Notes: generated by a model not told the origin, from the sequence alone. Shown: positions 47,300 through 59,493, numbered from the stretch's first letter. The stretch is DNA of 64,000 nucleotides from Hermatobates lingyangjiaoensis (GCA_026182355.1 JAPFBL010000008.1:2762501-2826500), one strand, 5' to 3'. A program made the numbers and translations.

Positions 47300-47790
47300 T
47301 ATTATTTGTGGATCGTCCCTCTGAAGGAAAGTACCCTTTAATCATGGACCGGGCTTCACTTAAAGTGAGTACAGTTTTCAAGTCCACCTGCCAACTGGTG
47401 TACCTTACCCATTTCATAGGGGTTGAGGGTCTATCTCTCTTTTATTGGTACTGCTTCTCACTAAAGCTGAACATGAGGGACACCCAGAGTAATCCCCTAT
47501 GGGTTTCCTGCGCATTCGTGGTACCGACGGTATGAGCTCTCGGGTAGAACTCCGAGATCGTACTGATCCTGCTTTGGCTACAGGATCAGAATCCTTTGAT
47601 TGAGTGATTCCTTTACTTTTGACACGATCAGAGAATAAACTTATTACCAAGGCTCAGTTAAGCAGTTTTACTCAATGGCTTATTCACTGCTCATGATTTC
47701 CAGTTGATCTATAAATAGCGTTATAGAAATGTAACGACGTTAAGTGCAGGGTTCCACCAGTGCAGACACCGACAGCCTTTATAATTATGT
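47300..47790. other. GC-richer island in the ABCC intron, unidentified
   Basis: About 490 bp that is clearly less AT-rich than its surroundings, with open frames on both strands (75-78 codons). No splice signals fit the ABCC frame and no family is recognised. Probably an old mobile element. Confidence 0.4.
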
Positions 47791-48181
47791 GTTGACAACT
47801 TTGTAGATCTGAAGAACTGACCACAAATAATGGATCAAAGAGCCACAACGGGAATATCTTTAAGTATTTATTTTACTGTGGTGCCTAACAATCAGTATTT
47901 CTCAGGTTCTTGTGTCTGTAGACTTATATGAGATTTTAAAAATTACTATCACTTATGGGTAAAGGTAAATGAGGTTTTAGTTTAAAATGCGCCGTTTCAC
48001 TTGATTACTAAAGCATGATTTTTATATATACTGTTATGATTGGTATTTCTTCTTCGTATATGGGGGTCAATATTCATTATTTATCTATTTAGTTCATCAT
48101 TAACAAATAATAAAAATGTATTATAATATGATAATATTACTAATGTGCTAACTGTTTATAATACTAAATTTCTAATTTCAG

Positions 48182-48315
48182 ATGAGAAAATAATTGCACC
48201 CCCTGAATGGCCTTCTAATGGTGTTATTGAGTTCAAGGATTTATGTCTTTACTATGACAAAGCTGAGCCTCCAGTGCTGAACAACCTCACCGCTATCATC
48301 CATCGAGGAGAAAAG
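48182..48315 (+). CDS. ABCC transporter exon: start of NBD2 (A-loop strand)
   Basis: Acceptor TTTCAG ends at 48181. Two bases complete Asp, then EKIIAPPEWPSNGVIEFKDL, CLYYDKAEPPVLNNLTAIIHRGEK, the 'P..WP..G.i.f.dl...Y......vL..l...i..gek' opening of ABCC NBD2; the Tyr in LYY is the A-loop aromatic. The next exon starts in phase 0 with IGIVGRTG, so this exon must end after AAG at 48315. There the intron begins with GC (GCAACA) rather than GT, a GC-AG intron. The first downstream GT alternative would insert about 16 residues before Walker A. Confidence 0.9.
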
Positions 48316-49039
48316 GCAACATTTATTTTCCACCTTTGCAAATCTGTGTTTGATTTACAAAAGTATACTCAGTTATCAGTTGGTATAAATTGTAAAAAAG
48401 TGTTGCATTCTGACAACTTTTCAAATCCCACATTGCGTCTTTTCTTTCTATCAAAATCCACTAAAAGAGTAAATCACTTATCAGTTTTCAAGGATATCTT
48501 CTCTATAAAAATTCTATAAAGTGAATAAAGTTATAGCAACTTTTTTAAGATGATCAAGATAACTAGGCTCATCCCTAAGTAAAATCAGTTATTATACTGG
48601 ACATGTAACAAATTCACTTTCCTCTCTCATAGATGTTATAAACTAACAATTTATTTCATTATTCTCTTTCGTTTAGTTGTTATCGTAGTTTTGGAGGTAA
48701 TAAAGATCCCAAATTCTTAGATTACACTGAAACTAGATTTTTTCATGTTTACTGATAGAAAATGTTATAAAACTCTCAAAACTAGTAATCAGGTACTAAA
48801 GACAAAGTCCCCATGTAGGTTAAAGATTCCTATTCCAAATAGTTTTCAATTTAAATTACAGGGCGTGCAATCAACATAACTGGCTTAACCAAAGCTTGTA
48901 ATAGTGAGTTTTTGATTGAATATTTTTTTTTTATTATTCAGAATTTTTCAAAGCAGCTGTTCATATTTCATATACAAATCAGCCCTCTTGTGGTGCAGAT
49001 GAATCGTTGAGAGAAGTACAATAAGGCTTTTTTTTTCAG
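48316..49039. other. ABCC GC-AG intron
   Basis: AT-rich, no repeat recognised. Ends with a long T run and CAG. Confidence 0.6.
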
Positions 49040-49285
49040 ATCGGTATCGTTGGTAGGACTGGAGCAGGTAAGTCCTCACTGATCGCTTCTCTGTTTCGTT
49101 TAGCCCCCACCACTGGCCAGATCCTCATAGATGGCATAGACACGGAAACAGTACCTCTCGAAACTCTCCGATCCAGAATATCAATCATTCCACAGAATCC
49201 AGTCCTTTTTTCCGGAACAATACGAAAGAATCTTGATCCTTTCCAAGATTATCCTGACTATGTCCTCTGGAGAGCAGTTGATGAA
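49040..49285 (+). CDS. ABCC transporter exon: NBD2 Walker A and Q-loop
   Basis: Acceptor TTTTTTCAG, donor GTAAGT; 82 codons, phase 0 at both ends. [20 protein letters not shown] is the Walker A P-loop that binds ATP phosphate (GRTGAGKS). [20 protein letters not shown] carries the Q-loop Gln. The exon ends in [10 protein letters not shown]. All key residues are present. Confidence 0.97.
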
Positions 49286-49740
49286 GTAAGTAACCTAATA
49301 ACAAAAAGACGATTTGAAACACAACCAGTTTGAACATTATGTGTGACAAAAATCTGTGACACTTATTTTGTTTATTAAATTTAAAACAAAACATGCTGAA
49401 TTTTAACAAAATAACTAAGTAATAACTAAATGTTAACATGCTAAATGTAAAACAAATAATGAAAATTAAGGAAATAATAATTAATAACATAACTCACTGA
49501 AAAGGAAAAAAGCAATCAAATGTAATCAATTAAAGGTAATATAATTTTTGTTCATTGGACAAACTTAAAACTAAATTGCACAAAAGGAAGTGAATTTTTT
49601 CAATAACTTTTAATTAAAATTCATGTAAATATTTATTTCAAGAAAAATGTGATAGAAGATGAAGTATAATTAATTAATCAAAAATAAACGAAATCAAATA
49701 GAACTGCAGTCTCTGCAATCATTTACTGTATGGTATTTAC
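49286..49740. other. ABCC intron, nothing recognised
   Basis: AT-rich sequence up to the foldback element. Confidence 0.5.
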
Positions 49741-50092
49741 ACATGATTAGAAGTGGAAGAAACACTGTCTCCATACAAAAGATTTAATACAATGTCAACG
49801 CGTTTTGAACTCTTAGTGTTCATCCTCAAGTAACATCTAAAATAAGAAATATTAGTAGAAATTGTGAAATTGAAAACAGAACAACCAAAATGTAAACTAA
49901 CATAAAAACCAAAATACACATATCTAACTTCTTTTAGTTTATATTTTGGTTGTTTTTCTGTATTCAGTTTCATATTTTATTGCAGATGTAATCTAACGAT
50001 GAACATTAAGTGTTTGAAACGCTTCGGTGATAGATAAAATCTTTTGTGTAGAGATTTACTACTTCCTCTCCTTAGTCTATTCTAATCACAAA
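49741..50092. repeat. Foldback element with hammerhead-like core, second copy
   Basis: Long imperfect inverted arms (left 49741-49900, right 49935-50092). The right arm carries CTAACGA (49993-49999), stem AACAT/GTGTT with a TAA loop, and GAAA (50016-50019), followed by CGCTTCGGTG which can form a small UUCG hairpin. Same family as 11377-11690. The left arm carries a degenerate version on the - strand near 49800-49835. Confidence 0.7.
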
Positions 50093-50183
50093 TAGAACCA
50101 TATTTGAATGGTAATGCTATTTAATTTATGGAAAATTACTGTGCAGGCATACTTTAGAATTATATTAATAGTCGAAAAATTAG

Positions 50184-50204
50184 TTATTATTATTATTATT
50201 ATTA
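50184..50204. repeat. (TTA)n microsatellite
   Basis: Seven uninterrupted TTA units. Confidence 0.9.
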
Positions 50205-51774
50205 AAATGTTCCTGTTCAAATTATTAAAATAGAGTGGAACATGAAAAGGAGAGTGATGACGTAGACGACTTGGTGAAATGTTGAAGTTAATGAGATCAT
50301 TAATTTCAGATGAGTCACAATAGCATTACTAACTCAGAGCTTGAAGAATAAGTTGTATGGTATTTACGCATTTCATGAGACATGCTAACGAATTTTGTTA
50401 TTATTTCTCAATTAATTATCAATCACTTTAAGAAAAAAAGACGCGTTTCGAACACCAAAACGGTTTGAGGATAACTGGTTGGAGAGTTGGGTTGAAGAGT
50501 TGGAGGATAACTGGGTTATCCCCCAACCCTTTGAACTATTGATGTACCCTGAGGAAGACCACTACATGTTTGAACAAGTTTTCAAAATATCTTTAGAACG
50601 TTTTGTTTTTATAGAATATTTATATAAAACATATTTTTATATAAAAACTTTGATTTTTTTTACCAAAATCATTATCAAGATAATATGGTTGCATCGAATG
50701 TCAGATTTCATTAATCCATTTTTAAGATTGTCAAATTTTCGAGGGGATAAGATACTAAATATGATTAACAGGTGAATACCATTAACTTCTATCGGAATTT
50801 AGTTTCATTATTTTTACGAAAATTTTAGGCCAATATGGTGGTTTTTATATTATTATTTTAATTTAATTTCCTTTCTGATATTACATAAATAAAATTACAA
50901 GCAATAAAATAAATCTAATAAATTATCACGTATTATGTTTTAGTTTTGTTATAACGTAAATATAATCATAAAGAATAATATATATCTTATAAATTATCAC
51001 TTAATTACTTCAAAAGAAAAAAAAAACAGTGAGTCATATACTCAAAACTTATTTAAGTCAATGCTATAGAAAATGTTACAAGTCCAGTGGAATGCAAGGA
51101 ACATAGAAAATAGCTTGTAAAATGATTAAATATGTATTTCTTCCTTAATGTTTTTTTTTTATTATTATTTAGAATCAGACACATTTTTCTTTCTTATAAG
51201 TGAAGCCATTTAAACATGTAGTCAAAAATGATAAAAGAAAATCAGTTAAGTTGCCTATAAACACACAGAAAGGAAAATATCTTCAAACTGAAAAAGTCTT
51301 TGACCACGTAAAATACTTCAAAAAGTAGCAAAAAGAAGAAACTTGGAAAATAAAATGCAATTTAAAACAAAAATAGTTAACAGTTAAACTTTCAATCAGT
51401 TTTTTAATGTTTTTAATTCAATTTCATTATTTTTGATTATTCACAATATTATTGATATTTTAAGGTTACTGTGAATTAATTTTTGAATGAGATACTGTTG
51501 TGGGTTATTAATGATCCTCAACTCAAGCCCATTGCTCGTTACATTTTGCTGCCTAGAGTTGTGACGTTATTAATTTTATTTTTCACATATTTAACGTTAG
51601 GTTTTATCGATGGAAATATACCCGAGGAGTCAGTAGATCAGTTGGCCGTTTTAAAGTTCTTTGAAATAGATATATTGGGAACATATCCATTATCTGGAGA
51701 CACGGTGAGGACGTAGCACAGTGGGTGGAAGTCAGGACGCCTCTTAAGTAATGTCTTCTAATCTCTTGTCATCA
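50205..51774. other. ABCC intron, mostly unrecognised
   Basis: A 12-base phrase GAGGATAACTGG occurs twice near 50470 and 50503. A 77-codon open frame at 51483-51716 (hydrophobic middle, no splice fit) matches no family I know. Near 51712-51725 lies ACGTAGCACAGTGGGTGG, similar to a SINE A box. Confidence 0.45.
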
Positions 51775-51830
51775 ATCAAAAGCGATCATTACTGAACATG
51801 AATGCATGTTCAATAATGATCGCTTTTGAT
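51775..51830. repeat. 56-bp near-perfect palindrome
   Basis: Two 26-base arms (51775-51800 and 51805-51830), with one mismatch, around AATG. Each arm contains AAAAGCGATCATTA. It would form a strong hairpin in the intron RNA. It lies just after a SINE-like A box. Confidence 0.9.
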
Positions 51831-52000
51831 TCGGATTGAATGGAAGAGGAAACCTTTCTAGATGGTCAGAGATCTATACTATATTCACTGTGTGTACTAT
51901 TGACAAAGATTACAGTCAATCTATAAATGATTTGACTGACCATGAGTTCATTAATAACTCCTCTGAGTTAGCAAAGTTAAGTGTCGACCATTCATTGTAG

Positions 52001-52198
<198 letters not shown>

Positions 52199-52350
52199 TA
52201 ATGCACAAACTACAGTTATTTAACATATAAACCAGTAACAGTAAATACTCATCATACAATTGTTTATTACTTGTGATAGGTTCAGAAACTTTTTGTCTCA
52301 AGATTATTATCCAAAGTCCTAAAATATATTGATTGATTGTTTAAATCTAA

Positions 52351-52506
<156 letters not shown>

Positions 52507-52729
52507 TGAAATCTCATGGTGTTGCTTGATTAGTTTATTGCTTATCAGTAAAGTCACATAGAGTTACTTTATGGGTTGATTGCATATTCGTAAAACTCGC
52601 TTGGCGTTGCTGGATCGGTTATTTTCTTATTCCTAAACTCCCTGGGCATTGTTTGATTGGTTAATTAGCTGTCGTTTTGATTGAATATATCCCCACAGTC
52701 CATGATACTGCAGTAACATTGTGTTTCAG

Positions 52730-52840
52730 GAGTTCGATTCGCCACACGTACTACTCCAAAATAGTGACAGCTACTTTTCACACTTGGTCAAGGAAACTGG
52801 AACATCTATGGCCAAACACCTGAAGCAAGTTGCCGAACAG
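52730..52840 (+). CDS. ABCC transporter exon: C-terminal region after NBD2
   Basis: Acceptor GTGTTTCAG, donor GTACGC, 37 codons. EFDSPHVLLQNSDSYFSHLV matches 'E.d.P..LL....s.F..mv' at the end of ABCC proteins. Continues KETGTSMAKHLKQVAEQ, as in ABCC4-like members. Confidence 0.95.
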
Positions 52841-53467
52841 GTACGCATACGAACAACATGGTGTACCGACTATATAGCTTCCATACTGCTCTCATATAAT
52901 TTTTTTTCCACTCCCAATAGGCTTTCAATCCAAGAGAACCATACATCCCCACATGTCCTTTCCATGAGTTACTCATTCAGTACTATCAGTAAATCCCAGC
53001 TTCATCGGTTAAACAAAAAGATAATTCAAATCATTAATTTAACAGATTCTTTTGCTTAAATAACTGGAATACATATTTTGTCATTACAATATTGTTGTGT
53101 ATCTATGCTAAATTTCTTTTTTATATTCGAACTATTCAGTAACACTAATATAATTCATATCAATAGCTAAAATGTTATTTATGGATTCATGATTATATTT
53201 ATGAGTTAGGAAAATAACATTTCTTAATAATTACAATTAATTAATTTTCAGTTGTTAATTTTGCTAATGAAATGAAGAATATATAACGGTTAGGTAAGAA
53301 TATCGGCTATCAATGACACACAGTGATCTAGATAGTTTACAGAGAAAAATATTCCAAATATGAGTAGTAGGATGCTTCTACTGTAATGATTCTGTGCTTT
53401 CTGACTTTCTCTAAAGTCATTTGTTTTTAAATTCAAACCTGAATTATTATTCATCCTTACAGTGTTG
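52841..53467. other. ABCC last intron, nothing recognised
   Basis: AT-rich. The open frame continuing past the donor at 52840 has no conservation. Confidence 0.5.
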
Positions 53468-53775
53468 TGAGTGACCAGACTTGCCCAGTGTCAAAGTGCT
53501 CGCCTCTGGAATGGTAGATCTGGAGTTCAATACTCACTCGGATCCTTATATATTCATGCGGGGGGGGGGGGGGGGGAATAAATCTGAACACGTCGTCCCT
53601 AGCAGACGACGTTGAGCCATCGGCCCCGAGCCTGTAGGGTATCAGGTACTCGTTAAATATCCCTGCTCTAAGTACACTTGAGTGGCAAAATGTAGGCCTC
53701 CCAGTGTAGAATGTTCATTGTGTTGTATCACAAAGGACCAATGTTCCGCCTATGTGTACACCCTTGTGAGACTGT
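53468..53775 (+). repeat. tRNA-derived SINE with a 17-G run
   Basis: A-box-like TTGCCCAGTG (about 53481), B-box-like GAGTTCAATACTC, then the family body. Where other copies have GCGG.AGG, this copy has 17 consecutive G (53560-53576). The end CCTCCCAGTGTAGAATG is typical of the family. Confidence 0.8.
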
Positions 53776-54209
53776 CACTGTAGCCTAACCTAAACTACAT
53801 CATTGTGCCGTTAAATGATTTCGTTTACATTATAGTTGACGAAATGTCGATAGTTAATTAAGATACCCCCTTAAAATAAATCGTTTGTCTATCACTATGA
53901 TGTCCAACACTTATCATAGATGATCACAAAGGACGTCAGTTGTTTTTTTTTTTTGAAGTATTATGATCATAAAACGAATCGATGCCATTAACTTTTTTTT
54001 AATGTTTTGGATTTATCTTAAAATATTTAGTTTTAAGCAATATTATAAATTTATCGGATCACTCTTTTTTCAATAAGTGTTGTGAAGTTGTTATGTTTTC
54101 TCTGGTTGAAAATACCTACCGTACTAAAGAGACCCCAGTGCACATTATCCTTACATCTAAAAATACAATTTACTTTCTATTCTTTCATATAATTAAATTT
54201 CTTTTCCAG
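53776..54209. other. ABCC last intron, right part
   Basis: AT-rich, ends in CTTTTCCAG. Confidence 0.5.
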
Positions 54210-54248
54210 ATGTACTGGCGAAAAATTCAAGAAAGTCTACAGGACTGA
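54210..54248 (+). CDS. ABCC transporter terminal exon
   Basis: Acceptor CTTTTCCAG; 12 codons MYWRKIQESLQD and the stop TGA at 54246-54248. A tiny terminal exon coding the last residues, comparable in position to the 'yf.r.y' end of ABCC4. Confidence 0.85.
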   Translation: MYWRKIQESLQD

Positions 54249-54467
54249 CAATCTATTTATTTGCACAAAACACAAATTGTACTAATTCAAAATTCAGTTT
54301 TCTAACACCATTTATCATATAAGTATTAAAATACTTAATGAACAAATGATACTTTACTTTTTTTTCCAATATGAAATCATTTCTTGAAATCTGTCAAGAT
54401 TATTTTTAAAAGTTCAATCTTTCTTCATTGAGAAATTTCTGATCAAGTTTGTTTTTTCTACTTTTGA

Positions 54468-54473
54468 AATAAA
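54468..54473 (+). promoter_or_regulatory. Poly(A) signal of the ABCC gene
   Basis: AATAAA, 220 bp after the stop, in AT-rich 3' UTR. Confidence 0.65.
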
Positions 54474-54850
54474 AACAAATTTTAATTAATTTAGTTCCTT
54501 GAATAAGCATTATTTAATAATTTTAATGCAATTAATTCATAAATGATAAAAATTTATTCCAATGAATACAATCACTGATTGTGTTTATTTCATTTAATTT
54601 TTAATAAAGTGAAGAAATAGAAAATCAACATGATTTTATTAATTCAAACAAGTATGAGCTAGTTTACTATTGGGTATATTTCAGTTTGGATTATTTAAGT
54701 ATAACGCACCCTTAGGCAACATATTACCAAAAGTATCAGCCTCTTCACAATTTTTTTCTGTCTAACGTTACTACAGGAAAATCAAAAAAATAATAAATAA
54801 ATCTATTTTGAGATTTATATGGATTTACATGTTTTGAGATGCCTGAAGCT

Positions 54851-57439
54851 TTTTACTTTACTATTAGTAAAGTATAGTGATCGTGAAAAAATTCGATCTT
54901 GAGATTTTGAGGGAATTACATGTTTTGAGACCCCAGAAGTCGTTTTATAATATTTTCGCGATTATGTCTGTGTGTGGGTAGATGGGTGAGTATGTACTCA
55001 AAGTTTGTGGCCACGCTACAGTCCAGAATCTTTGATGGATCTAATTGATATTTTACAGAAAATGGGCCTCATAGTATAGATGAGCCCTATTGTTTTGGCT
55101 CATCTACTATAAAACCAACAAACGAACTCTCCCATAAAACCTAATAAACCTCTCCCATTTAGACATTTATATTAGGACATTATATATTAGAAACCCAAAA
55201 AAAAAACCTTTTTTTTGTCAAAAACCTGTTTTTAGATAATATTTTTTTCTCGTAAACTACTAATTCTAGAGTCTTGGAGTTTGCCATTATCTTTGAGGCC
55301 ACAAAAGGAAAAAATAAAAATATCCTCAGATGTTTAAAACAACAGTAAATATTTTTTTCTATATAAAATTTAAAAATGTTGACTAATAATTCAATCTGAA
55401 AGTTTGTGAAAGCAATACATGCCATACCGTTTGTCAGATCAAAATCAAACTATACCTAGAAATAGAATATTCTGTGGAGAATGAGTTGAGATATATTTTT
55501 TCAAAATTACATTAACTAAAGGGCCGTTAGAGTACATTTTGTATTATCAGAAAATGTTTTTTGACGTTAAACTGCTCATTGAAAAACCACGAAATTTTTC
55601 CCAAAAATGGAACAAAAAATTTATAATTTATAAACAAATTCAAGAAATTTCAATCACGACAAAGAACAAGAAAGCTCTAAAAACGAATCACCTGCTATAC
55701 TTGTTGAATTTATTGCTATTTCTTTACATTGCTTACATTGACTTAGAAATATGAGGTGTAAGAGGAATAATATTTTTACATTTAGAAAATCTCTACCAAT
55801 GAACATAAATATCTGGTGCTTTCCATGGTTTGATGGATTTGTCTCACAAGATTCTCTAATATATATAAATAAAAGAATGATTTTGTCTGTACATTGCTTA
55901 GGACTGACTCATTTCAAGTTTTCTTTACGTTTCATACATTAAAGAAACCGAATCCACCCTTAGAAAAATTTCTGTCAGTTTGTCGTTTTGTCCGCAAAAT
56001 TTTGTCACAAGTAAACTCAGGCACCGTAAGACATATCACGCTGAAACTTTTGCAGTAGATTTTTTGTATGTCTAACTTAAAATATAGGCTCTGAATTGAT
56101 TGGAAATTCAACGTAGAAGTGATGTTATGGACGTTTAAAGCAAAAAAGTTTGTCACAAGTAAACTCTGCCACCATGTGATATAGCAAGCTGAAACTTTGA
56201 CACTAGATTTGTGTATGCCTAACCTAAAATATGGGCTCTAAATAGATTGATAATTCAGTGCAGAATATACAGGTGTAGCAAGTAGGTATTGTTGAGTTGA
56301 CTTTAATTTCATTTGCGTATTTGAGATCATTGAAAAAGTTTTTCCCAGAGTGGAAGATGTACTATCTATTCAGAATAAATAGCTTTGGGAAGGAGCATTT
56401 CTCAACCTTTAATATGAACAGGCAGGAAAAATCAACAAACAAGTTCTTACGTTAGGTATATCAATCTGAGGAAAAAACTTACAAGTCAGTAAAGAAAGTG
56501 ATTTGTGATAAAAGGAATCAGTTCATTATACAACTGAATTTCTTGACTCCGTGACTGCTCCTGGACTGCCTGCTCATGAGTAAATGAATTACATCATTTG
56601 AACTGTTCAAATATCCAGTTTTTTCACTATTCTAATCTAATAGTTCATATTAGATTAGAATATTTCATTCTTTAAAAACTTCAAGCTTCCAGCTATAAAA
56701 ATTTTATTTATTTTGGCTTTGACTTTGATTTGAGTAAGTAAAACTGGCTAATTTTTCTTATAATTATAAGTAAAACTAATACATTTTTTCTCAATATAGA
56801 TTCACAGTAACCTTATAACAGAGCACAGCACGCAGGAAAAAGATAACTCTTGTTCAGAGTAAATTGAATTTTTGATGCAGGGAAAGAGAAGTGATTTGAT
56901 AAAAAACACTAACATGTCATAAAATTCCCAGTATAATAATTCTATAAAAGACCAAAATGTAAAACATAATTCAAAAAATTCCTTGAAAAATAATAAATGA
57001 ATTTTATTCTACATCTTAAATTAAAAATTATCTTAAAACGACATTTTTTTTACATGTTTCTGATATTTTTCAGTCAAAATAGGAATGCTTTCAAGTTTCA
57101 ATTGGGAAACTTTGTCTGAAATCTTCAATGTAGTAGTAGGTTTGATAAACTATCTAAGAGATCCACTGGCTATTGGAACAAAAGTCATGTTCTCCTGTAA
57201 GAGATTATTTCGTAACACGAAATCTACTCTTTCGCTATTCAAAAATATTATTACTGCTGTAGTTATACTAAAGATATTATACCATCAGTAGTGTGATACA
57301 CAAAAAAAGCGTCTGTACTACCACCAGGAATGAGAGACTAATAAACCTTTGTAAACCTAATAGTCATTTACATTATGCCTAAATGGGACATTATATATTA
57401 TATACCCAAGAAGTTTGATATTAAGTAGACCACTCCAGA
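54851..57439 (-). repeat. T-family repeat, longest copy, reversed
   Basis: Right end (palindrome TTTACTTTACTATTAGTAAAGT) at 54851, left end (CCACTCCAGA) at 57439, so 2.6 kb. The interior contains a 148-bp direct repeat (56001-56275) and, at 57085-57291 on the + strand, the conserved family peptide (MFSCKRLF..SLFKNIITAVVIL). This is the fullest copy seen, but no transposase or RT motif is recognised. Confidence 0.7.
56001..56275. repeat. Two-unit direct repeat, period 148 bp
   Basis: Both units start TTTGTCACAAGTAAACTC (56001 and 56149), continue with GCTGAAACTTT and CTAAC.TAAAATAT.GGCTCT, and differ at about a fifth of positions. Inside the reversed T-family copy. Confidence 0.8.
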
Positions 57440-57744
57440 TTGTTTAAGCTGTTTTGATATAGGGAATATGAATGTGCCTTAAGAGGGTTAATATAGATAA
57501 AAGGTTGCTGAACTCGCAGTTCATGCTGTTTGATGGATCTTTTTGATATCATACCCAAATATAGCTTGTAATATAGATGAACTGTATTGTATAGTTTTTG
57601 GGCAGTATTAATTCAAGGGAAGTCAACATTATGTGTTTTTAGACATTTTTGTCTGTTAAATTATTTTCACTATGGAGATGTCATTTTGTAGTTATTATGA
57701 AACTGATATTAACGTTAACTAGAAAAGGATTAGTTAACATTTTT
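57440..57744. other. Intergenic, nothing recognised
   Basis: AT-rich spacer between a T-family repeat and a SINE. Confidence 0.5.
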
Positions 57745-58025
57745 CAATAAGAAGAAGGTTTCATTGGCCATCCCACGAGAGAACACACATAGGCCAGTAA
57801 TACCTCACAAAGAACATTCTGCATTGGAAGTCCTGTATTTTGCATAACTCAAGTGTATTTATTGCAAGGATCTTTAACGTGCAACTGACAGTGTACAGGA
57901 TCGGGACCGATTTACGTCCTCTCCAATGGACGGTGTGCTCAGATTATCTTTTCATATTTCGAGTTGAATATATTAACAGCCAGAGTGGATATCGAACCCC
58001 GGATTATCAGCCCAGAGGCAAGATT
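57745..58025 (-). repeat. tRNA-derived SINE
   Basis: On the - strand an A-box-like start near 58015 and a B box GGGGTTCGATATCC near 57990, then the family body (ACACCGTCCATTGGAGAGGA, CTTGAGTTATGC) and end near 57750. On the + strand the tail end reads AAGAACATTCTGCATTGG. Confidence 0.75.
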
Positions 58026-59329
58026 ACTTAAAAGAAAAAAAATATTATAGTTCTTTGGTAAATTAGAAGATATTTTTCTAATATCTAATTTATGCTAAAC
58101 TATAAATATTGTAAACTATGAATTGGGCATTTTACAAAAATGAGAGTGCTACTAAAAGAAATTCAAGAATTATGGTTTCTGGAAGAAGCGATATGATCCT
58201 AAAAAGTCAAAACTCAATTTTGTATAATGATAACCTACTTTACCTGTTATATTTGTTACATTAACTCCGAAAATTGTTTATCGGCCAGCAGCCAGTTGTT
58301 TCCTTTGTTTCAACTTCTACTTTTGCATTCTTCCTTTAGGACAAGTGTTGGAATATTTATTTTTACGAAATAGACGATAGAAAACAAAGGCACTTCTCAG
58401 AATAAATTCTTATATGCAGAAAAATCACAATAAACATACACGTGATGCTGCTGGAAACAACTGGCTGCTGAATTTTGATTAAATGAATCAATAATCCAAT
58501 ATTTATACTTAAAAGTTAGGGAGTTTCTTTATATAGTAACTTCTTAAAAATTCCGAAAGTTCTTTACTTTTGAAAACTTCTAACATGTATTTAATTGAGT
58601 AAGCTTATTTTAGTTTAAATGTTATTAGTTCTCCTTAATTTTTAATTCAATGCCTTAATGGTGATTACTAGTTCAATAAATGATTTCTATAATGACATAG
58701 TTAAATAAATTGATCATGCGTAAGTTTTGAGAATCTGTTTACTTATAGTAAAGTTCAATGTAAAATCAGTTTTTTTTTTTTATATAAAGGACTCTTTTTT
58801 TTCAACAGTTTCGAACTAAACACTCCTGATCAAGTGATTTAAAAAGAACTAATTTAATTTTAACTAAACACTTACGAGTATCAAGTAAGTTTCAAAATAA
58901 AATACCCTTAGGAATTCTTAAGAGTTACTACATACAGGAACTCTCTTCCTTTTATTTATAAATACTTATCAATTGTATCCATTTAGTTAAAATTAAGTGA
59001 CCATTTGTTGATTTAATCTAAAATGTTTAAAAAAAAGTGTGTCCTTCTGTAAAGAAAAAAAATTACTTTTACATTGATCTTGACTATTATCATATTTTTA
59101 AACTTAATTAACTAAGTCATATTAATAATCATTTATTAAACTTGAAATTCTCTCATTAATACATCAAATTAAAATAAGAATATCTTTTTAAATTGAAAAT
59201 GTTGACGTAGCTAGAATTACTTCATCAATTTCAACCAATTTAAGATGTAAATCTATTGAATAGCTTGTCTTTTAAAATAATAATTTAATTTTTGTGGTGT
59301 GATAAACAAAAATATGCATATGTATTGAT
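58026..59329. other. Intergenic AT-rich DNA
   Basis: No gene recognised. A short T-family palindrome remnant (TGTTTACTTATAGTAAAGTTCA) lies at about 58736-58757. Confidence 0.5.
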
Positions 59330-59493
59330 AAGTGCATCAATCACTATCTGTACTTCCTCTAGGAATGAAAGACTAATAATCATCTCTCATTTAGACATTT
59401 ATATTATACCTAAATGGGGCATAACATATTATTTACCCAAGAAGTGAGATATTATGTTTACTTATAGTAAAGTTCAAAGTAGGTCACTCCAGA
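59330..59493 (-). repeat. T-family repeat, left-end fragment, reversed
   Basis: Ends CACTCCAGA at 59493 with TTTACTTATAGTAAAG just before it. It also carries the ATTTAGACATTTATATTATACC block of the family. Confidence 0.75.

Noticed and set aside
48363..48370. GT donor downstream of 48315 as the true exon end
   Set aside because: It would insert about 16 non-conserved residues before Walker A and does not preserve phase; the GC donor does.
51483..51716. 77-codon + strand frame as an extra ABCC exon
   Set aside because: The flanking exons 49285 and 52001 join in phase without it and it has no ABCC similarity.
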